From Candidatus Cloacimonadota bacterium (GTDB lineage Bacteria > Muiribacteriota > UBA6191 > JACPRK01): a DNA stretch of 35,846 bases. The notes under the pieces were generated by a model. That model had not been told where the DNA came from and did no database searches. It saw only the letters and a program-made list of their open reading frames with translations. Positions 24,244 to 32,030 of this stretch are shown one piece after another. The position numbers and the translations under genes were made by a program. The stretch's first letter is position 1. The number at the start of each line of letters is the position of its first letter. The stretch is from NCBI GenBank assembly GCA_021772705.1, contig JAJFLN010000729.1:1-35846 (forward strand), in the 5' to 3' direction.

Positions 24244-25581
24244 TCAGAAATCGGTCTGCATCCTCAGCGAAATCAGCTCGGCGTCTCCTGGAAGATGGCC
24301 CGGTTTGGTGAGCACGTAGTTCAACATGAAGCGCGTCTGAGCATTGAGATGCCAGTTGACACCCAGTGTCTGGCTGGCGAGAGTCCCGCCCGGAATTCCC
24401 GGCGCTTCCAGGTCCAGAAAGGAGCGGCGATAGGCGATCTCCCAGGCGCCACCGCCTTCCTCCGAGAAGGCCTCCGATCGAGGCCGCACCCTCTTGAACA
24501 CACCGAGGGCTGCATCGTAGGGGCGGTGTTCTCCCGTCAGCCAGTATGAGACCTGTCCGTAGTATCCACCGAAGCTCGCCTCGCTCCCTCCCGGCCGGTC
24601 AACTCGCGCCGTAATGTATTCGCCCTGGAGGCTGATGGGGCCGAGAACGCGGGCGATCTCGAAGGAGGACAGATTGGCCCGATCGGCCGTAAAGCTGCCC
24701 GTGTCCGCAAAGATCGGCGCCAGATGGTTTTCCGGGCGTTGCTCGAAACGAAGTGTGCCCGGGAGATCGACTCGACTGTGGGACAACCCGAGGTGCAGGA
24801 GGTCCCGGCCACCGTCTTCGTTCACCGGCGCAACATGCAGCCGTGCCGTGAAGTGTGTCCGGCCGGAGCCTCGACTCGAACCATCACCGGCGACCTCCCG
24901 GAACAGGCCCGCTGCCAGCCCTCCTTTCATGCGTGAACCGAAGGTCCTGTAGGCGGCCACTCCCAGGTTGCGTCCCGGGGTGAAGACATCCGGTAAGGAT
25001 CGTTCAATGAACGTGCTGTACTTCGTACTGGCGAGTTGCTCCAGCCCGAAGGGCTCCTTCACGCGGCCGACGATCAGTTCATCCCACGCACTCCCCCCGG
25101 CGGCAAGGTCGAGGCGAAGGAAGGCGTCTTTCAGACGCACCTTGTTACCGGCGAAGTCGTACTGCACCCTGAACCGCAGGTGGTCCCCAGCCGGGCCCTC
25201 GGCGAACAGACGAGCCCGCCTCACCTCTGTGGCGGTCTCCAGGTTCTTGCCCAGGACGGTCTCCAGAGCCGAGTCACCATCCATCAACGACGCATCGATC
25301 ATCAATCGGCCGCCGACGCGCACCTTCGGTTTTCTGGCCTTGGACGGGGCCGGAACCTCGGAGACAGGTTCGACGGGCCCTGCGTCGCGGATTCGGGCCT
25401 TCAGAGCAGTGACCTCTTCTTCGAGCCGAGGTATCTGTCCAACCTCGGATCGCAACAAGGCGATCTCGCGCTTCATCCGCGCGATCTCGTCACCGATCGA
25501 CTCAGGGCTGGAGTTGGAAACGCCATCAACGGCTTGAAGCGAGCAGGGGAGGAGGATCAGACCCACAAAGAGCTTCGTCAA
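24244..25581 (-). CDS. Phosphate-selective outer-membrane porin, OprP/OprO family
   Basis: The product begins with a signal peptide if TTG 25581 is used (MTKLFVGLILLPCSLQA, with GAGG just upstream). The frame is open to ATG 25653 and ATG 25713, which would add 24 or 44 residues that do not resemble a signal sequence. A short coiled coil follows (EIARMKREIALLRSEVGQIP), as in many OprP-like porins. The beta-barrel contains KVRVGGRLMIDASLMD, RRARLFAEGPAGDHLRFRVQ, GRVKEPFGLEQLAS, SLPDVFTPGRNLGVAAYRTF and GVNWHLNAQTRFMLNYVL, and ends with Phe as outer-membrane proteins do. OprP/OprO porins bring phosphate or polyphosphate across the outer membrane. First position in the pst operon supports phosphate specificity. 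Confidence 0.87.
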   Translation of the reverse strand: MTKLFVGLILLPCSLQAVDGVSNSSPESIGDEIARMKREIALLRSEVGQIPRLEEEVTALKARIRDAGPVEPVSEVPAPSKARKPKVRVGGRLMIDASLMDGDSALETVLGKNLETATEVRRARLFAEGPAGDHLRFRVQYDFAGNKVRLKDAFLRLDLAAGGSAWDELIVGRVKEPFGLEQLASTKYSTFIERSLPDVFTPGRNLGVAAYRTFGSRMKGGLAAGLFREVAGDGSSRGSGRTHFTARLHVAPVNEDGGRDLLHLGLSHSRVDLPGTLRFEQRPENHLAPIFADTGSFTADRANLSSFEIARVLGPISLQGEYITARVDRPGGSEASFGGYYGQVSYWLTGEHRPYDAALGVFKRVRPRSEAFSEEGGGAWEIAYRRSFLDLEAPGIPGGTLASQTLGVNWHLNAQTRFMLNYVLTKPGHLPGDAELISLRMQTDF

Positions 25582-25770
25582 GACACCTCGCCACCAGGTC
25601 CGTTGTGGAGTGCCGCGGCCGGCATCAACTAATGTGCCGGGGAGTCGCGGCATCAAGCAGAAATCGTCCTCCCCACAGGGAGAACTCTGAATCATGGGAA
25701 TGAGAGCAGTCATCGGCTAGAATGGGTCATGAGAGCAGGGTTAAGGTCTGGAATTCCACAGCGGGAAAGG

Positions 25771-25823
25771 CGTTCAATCAAATGAACGTTCATATTAACG
25801 CCATTCAATATGAATGAACATTC
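25771..25823. promoter_or_regulatory. Cluster of TGAAC/GTTCA palindromes, probable ArsR-family operators
   Basis: Four overlapping inverted repeats lie between the divergent porin and arsR genes: CGTTCA-6 nt-TGAACG (25771-25788), ATGAACGTTCAT (25782-25793), ATTCA-ata-TGAAT (25803-25815) and GAATGAACATTC (25812-25823). The last two overlap the ArsR start codon (25810). AT-rich palindromes of this type are usual ArsR/SmtB operator sites. The position suits control of both the regulator and the pst operon. Confidence 0.65.
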
Positions 25824-26145
25824 AAGAAAAGACAAGGCCTCTCTTTCGGCTTCGGGGAAAAAGTCGGAGGATTGCGTGGCCCTTTTGCGTGTTCTCGCCG
25901 ACGAGAGCCGCCTTGCCATCGTCCGATTGCTCTTACAGGGACCGATGCATGTGGGTGGCATCGGTTCGACCCTGGACATCGAGCAGAGTCTCCTCTCTCA
26001 CCACCTGAAGGTCCTTCGGGAGTCGGGATTCGTGGCATCACAGCGTGATGGGAAGCGTGTACTCTACCGGCTCGTTCTCGACAAGAAGACATCGGCGGCA
26101 GTGGAGACTCTGGATCTAGGTTGCTGTCATATCGCCTTTGAGTGA
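25810..26145 (+). CDS. ArsR-family winged-helix repressor
   Basis: The product has 111 residues. The winged helix runs from VALLRVLADESRLAIVRLLL through GGIGSTLDIEQSLLSHHLKV to LRESGFVASQRDGKRVLYRL. This is the ArsR/SmtB family; members bind DNA as dimers and usually respond to metals, metalloids or other small signals. The classic alpha-3 arsenic motif (CVCDL) is absent. A C-terminal DLGCCHIAFE carries two adjacent Cys that could bind a ligand. No Shine-Dalgarno site precedes ATG 25810, and the start codon lies inside operator-like palindromes, so translation may be leaderless. It diverges from the porin-pstSCAB operon and is its likely regulator, in place of a visible phoBR pair; this is inferred from position. 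Confidence 0.85.
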   Translation: MNEHSRKDKASLSASGKKSEDCVALLRVLADESRLAIVRLLLQGPMHVGGIGSTLDIEQSLLSHHLKVLRESGFVASQRDGKRVLYRLVLDKKTSAAVETLDLGCCHIAFE

Positions 26146-26256
26146 AGTGGGTCTCGAGTTCGATGCAACACGGGTACTCCAGTTTGTAGAGTTGCCTTGT
26201 TCGCCCGTTCAGTCGGCGCCCTGTGGACCCCGTAAGTTCGACACGAGGGAGTCCAG

Positions 26257-26808
26257 TTGATCGCACCACCCGACACTGCTCTTTCTCTCATCCAGGCTTT
26301 CCCTTGCGCCTTGGCTTCCGATGTGGCGGAAGTGCTCTCACTACTCCCTGCCTCTGCTCAGGAGATGAGTCTCGATACGATCGGCCCCGTGTTCCTTGGC
26401 GGCAAGCCGATACAGATCCCCTACCGAATCTACCGGCCCCTCTTCGATGTCAGTCCCCCTCTCTCCCGGTGTCGATCGGCCATTCGTGCCTGCATCTACA
26501 CGAGACACCACGATGGCCGGATACGAGAGACCAGTGTGAAAGACCTGCTCGATTGTGAGGAGTCCTGGGTCTGCCCGTATGTGCTTCAGCTGAGTGGCGA
26601 GTATGTCCTGGAGATCGTCGAACTTCTGGCGGGGCACCCGCACGTCTTCCAACGAAAGGAGTATCTGTCCTTTGCCCGGGAGAACCCTCGCTTCATGGCC
26701 CTGCTCCAGGCTCGAATGGTCAGCTACTGGGACTACTACAATCGCGGCCGTTTCAGGGACGTCTCCCAGTACCCGGGCTTCCGGATCATCGAGGCGTTGC
26801 GGGGGTAG
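26257..26808 (+). CDS. Conserved hypothetical protein
   Basis: The product has 183 residues from TTG 26257, with GAGGGA about six bases upstream. No domain is recognised with confidence. It begins with a helical region (SLIQAFPCALASDVAEVLSL), then a compact segment with GKPIQIPYRIYRP, RSAIRACIYTRHHDGRIRE, WVCPYVLQLSGEYVLEIVEL and a C-terminal AYW-like aromatic patch (VSYWDYYNRGRFRDV). Even composition and strong codon-like structure support a real, soluble protein. No signal peptide or membrane helix is seen. It follows arsR on the same strand after 111 bases, without clear functional linkage. Confidence 0.65.
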   Translation: MIAPPDTALSLIQAFPCALASDVAEVLSLLPASAQEMSLDTIGPVFLGGKPIQIPYRIYRPLFDVSPPLSRCRSAIRACIYTRHHDGRIRETSVKDLLDCEESWVCPYVLQLSGEYVLEIVELLAGHPHVFQRKEYLSFARENPRFMALLQARMVSYWDYYNRGRFRDVSQYPGFRIIEALRG

Positions 26809-26849
26809 TCGTCTCTACGGGAGCACTTCTGCGCCCACTTCAACCGCCG

Positions 26850-27150
26850 TCACACCTCGACTTCAGCCAGCCACTCGATCGTCTCCGGATGGTCTCTCGC
26901 CAGGAGGATGAGAACCGCTGCCTGCTTGTTGGGCCTTGCCCTTCCCTGCTCCCGCTTCTCCAGCGTCCTTTCGTTGATCCGCAGCTTCCGGGCGAAGACA
27001 CTACGCGAGAGGTTCAGAGAATGACGGATCTCCGCGATCAGGGACCCACCGACTTCCAGATCCGGCGGCTTCTCTATCTTGAACTTCCGCAGCGTGATCT
27101 TGCCTTCCCGGCAAGTGGTCCGGCCAAGAGCGTTACTTCCTGCTGAAACA
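26850..27150 (-). pseudogene. XRE-family antitoxin remnant (HigA/NadS-like), frameshifted
   Basis: On the minus strand the frame ending at TGA 26850-26852 reads REGKITLRKFKIEKPPDLEV, then SLIAEIRHSLNLSRSVFARK and LRINERTLEKREQGRARPNK, then QAAVLILLARDHPETIEWL. This is the HTH_XRE domain and tail of a HigA/NadS-type antitoxin. There is no ATG, GTG or TTG between this segment and the upstream in-frame stop. The neighbouring frame just upstream reads LFQQEVTLLAGPLAGK, similar to the usual N-terminus (LFQEL...GVEALA), so a one-base frameshift near 27110 seems to separate them. No toxin gene is seen next to it, in a 600-base interval (26809-27412) that otherwise holds nothing recognisable. Confidence 0.65.
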
Positions 27151-27412
27151 GGTGTCTGTCATCTCGTGAAGGCCTGAGCCCCAGTGCCGTGTGGCCTGGT
27201 GGCCTCGCCGCCGACTTCGAGGTGCGCCGGTCGATGCTGCCCACAGGCGATATTGTGACGGGTGGGGACAACACCCTCCCATGTTTCCCTGCGTCGCTAT
27301 TCACAGAAGAGGCGCAGGGAGCCCGGTCTCCTCTCCCTGGACTCCCTGCCAACGGCTACACCCCTCGTCGCTCCCGTGATAGGCTGCATCACGCCCGACG
27401 GCGCCACCTCGC

Positions 27413-29503
27413 ATGGAACTGCTGCTCAAATATGGCCTCCTGCCTCTCGTCATGGCCTGCACCATCGGCCTCTCCCTGGCGGCCTATCTCAGTCTGGGGA
27501 AGAGACGGGTCCGGTGGCTCGCCATCCTCCGGATCGGCCTGGTCTGCGCCGTGGCGGTGCTGCTCTTCTTCCCTTCCCTGACCCGGGAGAGCCGGGAGGT
27601 CTACCGGCCCGCCTTGGCGGTCCTCCTCGACACCTCCGCCAGCATGACCCTGAAGGAGTCCAGCGACTCCAGCAGCCGCTATGACCGGGCCCGGGCCCGG
27701 CTTCAGGAGATTCGCCGCCAGTTCCAGGAGGACTTCGACATCAACCTGTACCTCTTCGCCCGGGAAGCCAGGCGCGTTCAGTCCGAGCCCGAAGAGGCCC
27801 TGGGCCGGGACACGGATCTATCCACCGCCGTGGCTCACGTGTTGAACCGGGAAGACCCGAAATCGCTGCGGGGAGTCTTCCTGATCAGCGATGGCCGGGT
27901 CTCCATCGGAGAGACCCCCCTGCCCTGGGCCAGGACATCGTCGGTTCCGATCCACGCCGTCGCCGTTGGCAGTTCCAGCTTCGACTACAAGGACCTGGGT
28001 GTAATGAAAGTCGACGCTCCGGATCACCTCTTCAAGGACAGCATCGGGAAGGCCCGTGTCCAGCTCAAGTCCCACGGAATCGACAAGGGAGTCGTCGTCC
28101 TGGAGCAGGCGGGTCGTCGCATCGATCAGAAGGCCTTCTCCAGTGACGATGCCCGGACACTCACCTTCGATCTTCGCCCTGGAGTGGAGGGGCTGACTGA
28201 ATACCGTGTCCATGTATTGCCTCAGGACGGGGAGCTGACGGAGTTGAACAACAGCTGGAAATTCCCGGTCCGGATCGAGAGCCAGCCCAGGAAGGTCCTG
28301 CTCCTGCCGGCCACGCCCGGGTGGGAGTACACCTTCCTGAAACGTCAGCTCAGGGCTGATCCGAGGTACGCCGTCACCGAGACCCGGCAGTTCAAAGCCG
28401 ACGAGGCGCTGCGGCTTCCCGGAGAGGGAATCGACGGATTCGGCCTGATCATCTTGAACGGGTTCCGAAAGTCAGCCTTCGATGATGCGAGCATCGCGGC
28501 GCTGCTGCGATACGTTCGTTCCGGAGACGGCGTCCTTGTCTTCACGGGTAACAGCCGTCTCGGCCTGGATGCTCTGTTCGGCTCCGAGCTGGCTTCCATC
28601 CTGCCCGTCGGGCCGCCGTCGGGGGCCGAGGAGGCTGCCTCACGGTTTCCCTTTCTGCCATCTGATAAGAGTCCCATCTTCAGGATACTCGAGCACGAAC
28701 AGGCGAACCGGCAGGCCTGGAGGGCATTGCCCCCGATCCTGGTTGCCCAGCCTGGTTTGACGCGGCTGCCGGCCACGTCGATCCTGGGGACCTTTCCCCG
28801 ATTTCCCCAGGACAGTCCGGGTCTGACCTACCGGCTCTTCGGGCGAGGAATGACGGTCCTGTTCAACACCGACGAGACCTATCTATGGAAGATGCTGATG
28901 GACGCCGCGAACGACCCGGACCATCTCTACGATCGGTTCTGGTCCAATCTGCTCTCCTGGCTCACCGACGAGTCCCGGTTGACGGGAGTGGGCCTGACCC
29001 TGTCCCGGATGCACTTCATGCTCGGCGATGAGGTCTACGTCCGGGTCGAGGACTACGCCGGCAGGCTCGGGCAGCTGTCCCGGGAGGAGCTGATCCTGGG
29101 CTACATCGGGCCCGACGGCGCCGACAGCAGACTGGCACCGGAGGCTGTCTCCGGTGGCTTCCTGGCCAGCTTCATCCCTCAGCGAGAAGGGCGCTACCGG
29201 ATCCGTCTCGACCTTCCCGGCGGCGGCACGGTGGACCGGGAGATCCAGGTCGATTCAGTGATGCGTGACTTCCAGGACCCTCTGGCTGACGCCGAGCTGA
29301 TGAAGGGGATGGCGGATCTCTCGGGAGGTCTCTTCCTGGCCGATGACACCGGGGGACTGGCGTCCCTGCGTATCGACTCCACCCCCCTGGTCAAACAGCG
29401 ATCCGAGAGCCTGTTCTGGCTCGATCGCGGCTGGGCCCTGGCCCTCTGCCTGCTGCTGCTCGTGACCGAGTGGCTCATGCGTAGGCGTTACAACCTGATG
29501 TGA
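27413..29503 (+). CDS. VWA-domain membrane protein (BatA/glutamine-amidotransferase-like type)
   Basis: The product has 696 residues. Two N-terminal transmembrane helices (about 5-26 and 35-55) and one near the C-terminus (about 670-690) frame a large periplasmic or cytoplasmic body. A von Willebrand factor A domain begins at LAVLLDTSASM with the MIDAS motif DTSAS (73-77); GVFLISDGRVS follows. The middle part has GFGLIILNGFRKSAFDD and SGDGVLVFTGN, which resembles the class I glutamine-amidotransferase-like fold found in such membrane proteins of Planctomycetes and Acidobacteria. Function is unknown; related proteins are linked to MoxR/Bat-type modules, but none is here. It overlaps or abuts the thioesterase gene. 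Confidence 0.8.
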   Translation: MELLLKYGLLPLVMACTIGLSLAAYLSLGKRRVRWLAILRIGLVCAVAVLLFFPSLTRESREVYRPALAVLLDTSASMTLKESSDSSSRYDRARARLQEIRRQFQEDFDINLYLFAREARRVQSEPEEALGRDTDLSTAVAHVLNREDPKSLRGVFLISDGRVSIGETPLPWARTSSVPIHAVAVGSSSFDYKDLGVMKVDAPDHLFKDSIGKARVQLKSHGIDKGVVVLEQAGRRIDQKAFSSDDARTLTFDLRPGVEGLTEYRVHVLPQDGELTELNNSWKFPVRIESQPRKVLLLPATPGWEYTFLKRQLRADPRYAVTETRQFKADEALRLPGEGIDGFGLIILNGFRKSAFDDASIAALLRYVRSGDGVLVFTGNSRLGLDALFGSELASILPVGPPSGAEEAASRFPFLPSDKSPIFRILEHEQANRQAWRALPPILVAQPGLTRLPATSILGTFPRFPQDSPGLTYRLFGRGMTVLFNTDETYLWKMLMDAANDPDHLYDRFWSNLLSWLTDESRLTGVGLTLSRMHFMLGDEVYVRVEDYAGRLGQLSREELILGYIGPDGADSRLAPEAVSGGFLASFIPQREGRYRIRLDLPGGGTVDREIQVDSVMRDFQDPLADAELMKGMADLSGGLFLADDTGGLASLRIDSTPLVKQRSESLFWLDRGWALALCLLLLVTEWLMRRRYNLM

Positions 29504-29508
29504 TTCCC

Positions 29509-29997
29509 ATGAAGACTGGAAAGACCGTTCGAGAGTCCATGAACGAGACGACTCAGCAAGTACTGCCGGGAGACACGAACCCCATGGGGACGGCCTTTGG
29601 TGGACAGATCGTGGCCTGGGTCGATCTGGCGGGAGCCGTACCGGCCATGCGCCACTCCCGGTCGACGGTGGTGACGGCCAGCATCGATGAGATGCACTTC
29701 ATCTCCACCATCCGGCTGGGGGACATCGTGGTCCTGAAGGCGGCGGTGAACATGACGGGACGGACTTCGATGGAAGTGGGGGTCCGCATCGAGGCCGAGA
29801 ACCCCCGTTCGGGCAAGAGGAGCCACGCCAGCACGGCCTACGTCACCTTCGTCGCCGTCGACGAGAACGGCCGGCCAACGGAGATCCCGTTCATCATTCC
29901 CGAGTCGGAAGTGGAGAAGCGCCGTCACGCCGAGGCGAAGGAGCGGCGGGCGAAGCGGCTGGCAGCCAGGAAACGACTGGCAGCCAAGGACGGTTGA
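29509..29997 (+). CDS. Acyl-CoA thioesterase, hotdog fold (YciA/ACOT-like)
   Basis: The product has about 162 residues from ATG 29509; GTG 29500 would overlap the preceding stop and add three residues. TNPMGTAFGGQIVAWVDLAG is the hotdog motif with the catalytic-helix region; VVTASIDEMHFISTIRLGDI and SHASTAYVTFVAVDENGRP are typical of YciA/BACH acyl-CoA thioesterases, which cleave acyl-CoA to free acid and CoA. The C-terminus is a Lys/Arg-rich helix (EKRRHAEAKERRAKRLAARK). It lies in a three-gene run with the VWA protein and a glycosyltransferase, probably co-transcribed. The link between these functions is not obvious. Confidence 0.87.
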   Translation: MKTGKTVRESMNETTQQVLPGDTNPMGTAFGGQIVAWVDLAGAVPAMRHSRSTVVTASIDEMHFISTIRLGDIVVLKAAVNMTGRTSMEVGVRIEAENPRSGKRSHASTAYVTFVAVDENGRPTEIPFIIPESEVEKRRHAEAKERRAKRLAARKRLAAKDG

Positions 29998-29998
29998 T

Positions 29999-31597
29999 CT
30001 GAGAGACGATCGGGCAACGCCGGTCTGGAGGCAGGCCGCCCCTCTGCTGGGGTGGCTGCTGCTCTTGGCCTTGCTGCTGCTCTATCTAGGCTACTCGGCG
30101 GAGAAGCTGGATCGGTTCGTGCCCGGTGAGGAGTCCCTTGCCGGCAACCTGGGCAAGCTGTTGCTTCCCTATACGGGCCGCTACGACGGGACCCTGAAGT
30201 CCGTGAACCGGCAGGACATCCTGATCTTGCAGGTGACCCTCTTCTTCCTTCCCGCGAGTCTCTGCTGGTTGCTGGCCCTCCGGGAAGTCTTCAGATGTTC
30301 CCTACCCAGATCTCAGGTCATGGCCATCGTCTTCGGTGGCGCCGCCCTGCTCAGATTGCTGCTCGTACCGTCCATGCCGGCGCTGGAGACGGATCATCAT
30401 CGATACCTCTGGGATGGCATGGTGACGGCTGAAGGAATGAACCCCTTCGAGTTCGCCCCCGTGGAGATCTCGAATCACGTCAACGGGAAGAACAGGCACC
30501 TCTACTCCCGTGCCGAGCTGGCCCGGCTGGACAAGCTCTCGGCCTGGTCCGTCACCCCGGCCATGGCGGATCACTTCAAAAGGATCAACCATCCTCGGGT
30601 ACCGACGGTCTATCCCCCCACGGCCCAGGCCCTGTTCGCTGCCGCCCACAGCATCAAGGCCGGGAGTGCGACGGCCCTGAAGGGTCTGATCGCCCTGGTG
30701 GATCTGGCCGTTGTCCTGGTCCTGGCCAGCTTGCTTCTGCGTCTCGGAAGGGACCCCCGATGGTCCCTGGCCTATGGCTGGTGCCCCCTGATTCTGAAGG
30801 AGCACGCTGGAACGGGGCACTACGATTCCCTGGCCGTGCTCTTCACCCTGGTGGCGCTTCATTCCCTCTTCGGGGGGCGACGCCTGATGCCCGCCTTGTC
30901 TCTGGCCGTAGCGGGCCTGAGCAAGATCTATCCCCTGATGCTGGTGCCGCTACTCTTCCGGCGTCTCCGCATCACCGGTGTCCTGCTGGTCCTGGCCACC
31001 TTCGTCGCCGGATATCTCCCTTTCATCTCCATCGGGTTTGGAGTCACCGATGGACTCGCCGAGTTCAGCAAGAGCTGGGAGTTCAACAGCTCGGCCTTTG
31101 CCTTCATGCAGGATCAGGTGGAGCGGCGTATCTCCTTCGACGATCCGATCCGGGTGGCCCTGGCCGTCAGCCGTTCATCCAACCCCGAGGGCGCCGCCTA
31201 CAGCGAGCAGCTCCTGGATTCCTTCTTCTGCACCAAGGTGATCGCCGGTCTGCTCCTGCTGACCCTGCTGGTCTATCTCTGCTGGACCCCCGCCCGGGAC
31301 GACCTGGACCTGGCCGGCCGTTGCAGTGTGGCCATCACAGCCCTGCTGCTGCTCTCTCCAGTCAGCAATCCCTGGTACTTCTCCTGGGTTGCCCCCTTCT
31401 TTTGCATCTTTCCCGCCGCCTCCGCCGCCTGGCTCGCTTGGAGCATGAGCCTCTACTATCTCTACTTCCTGAAGTGGGACTACCTCCCCTGGGCCCGCCC
31501 ACTGGAGTACCTACCCTTCTACCTGTTGCTGGCCCTGGAGCGAATCCGTGCCGCGTTCCTCTCGCGGCAGTCGAAAACCCTTAGAAGCGAGGTCTGA
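29999..31597 (+). CDS. GT-C-type polytopic membrane glycosyltransferase (GT87/DUF2029-like)
   Basis: The first standard start is TTG 30065 (MALLLLYLGYSAEKLDRFV). The frame is open back to CTG 29999, directly after the thioesterase stop, and that stretch encodes a hydrophobic lead (APLLGWLLLLALLLL), so the true start is probably upstream and non-ATG. Around 510-530 residues and about ten transmembrane helices are predicted. The first large loop carries LETDHHRYLWDGMVTAEGMN and PFEFAP, a conserved acidic loop of GT-C enzymes that use polyprenyl-phosphate sugars. PRVPTVYPPTAQALFAAAHS, LAYGWCPLILKEHAGTGHYD and LSPVSNPWYFSWVAPFF support the family. It probably transfers a hexose, perhaps mannose, to an envelope acceptor; donor and acceptor are unknown. 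Confidence 0.8.
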   Translation: MRDDRATPVWRQAAPLLGWLLLLALLLLYLGYSAEKLDRFVPGEESLAGNLGKLLLPYTGRYDGTLKSVNRQDILILQVTLFFLPASLCWLLALREVFRCSLPRSQVMAIVFGGAALLRLLLVPSMPALETDHHRYLWDGMVTAEGMNPFEFAPVEISNHVNGKNRHLYSRAELARLDKLSAWSVTPAMADHFKRINHPRVPTVYPPTAQALFAAAHSIKAGSATALKGLIALVDLAVVLVLASLLLRLGRDPRWSLAYGWCPLILKEHAGTGHYDSLAVLFTLVALHSLFGGRRLMPALSLAVAGLSKIYPLMLVPLLFRRLRITGVLLVLATFVAGYLPFISIGFGVTDGLAEFSKSWEFNSSAFAFMQDQVERRISFDDPIRVALAVSRSSNPEGAAYSEQLLDSFFCTKVIAGLLLLTLLVYLCWTPARDDLDLAGRCSVAITALLLLSPVSNPWYFSWVAPFFCIFPAASAAWLAWSMSLYYLYFLKWDYLPWARPLEYLPFYLLLALERIRAAFLSRQSKTLRSEV

Positions 31598-31603
31598 GGG
31601 TCT

Positions 31604-31697
31604 GATCACGGAGGGCACGGAGACAATAGAGGCATAGAGAAAGCTGATGAACCAAAAACCTCTGCGTCTCTGTGTCTCCGCGCCCTCTGTGTTGATC
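31604..31697. repeat. CACGGAG-type palindromic repeat, copy 2
   Basis: The left arm starts GATCACGGAGGGCACGGAGA and the right arm ends with CTCTGCGTCTCTGTGTCTCC, then GCGCCCTCTGTGTTGATC. The arms are imperfect inverted copies around an AT-rich centre and end in GATC at both edges. The element begins six bases after the stop of the glycosyltransferase gene and could act as its terminator. It has the same design as 8309-8392. Confidence 0.65.
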
Positions 31698-31771
31698 CCT
31701 CGAGGACCATCCTCCCATCCTCGATCTGACTTCTCCTGGAGCCGCCTCCTCCCACCGTCGACCTTGACCCC

Positions 31772-31800
31772 TTGGACCTGATCGTCGTCAATCTGATAGC
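31772..31800 (+). promoter_or_regulatory. Candidate promoter for the NB-ARC/TPR gene
   Basis: TTGGAC (31772-31777), a 17-base spacer, then GATAGC (31795-31800). This would leave a leader of about 225 bases before ATG 32031. No gene or other motif was recognised in 31801-32030. Support is only the spacing and partial consensus match. Confidence 0.3.
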
Positions 31801-32030
31801 ATGGATCGTCTTGGATCATCGCTTCCGAGACCGTCCCTCATGACTCATTGCCGACGTCCTCCCCGTGCCGCCGCCCGAGTTCATCGGGCCAGGCTCCGAG
31901 ATCGACTGGCTCCTATCTCGTCTGAAGGCCTGGGTCCATCCAGCTGCGCGGCAAGGGGAACCAGATTTGACGGCGGGGACTTCAAAGGACTGAACATACC
32001 TGAACGGGTCGTTGGGTGATTCGAGGAAAG

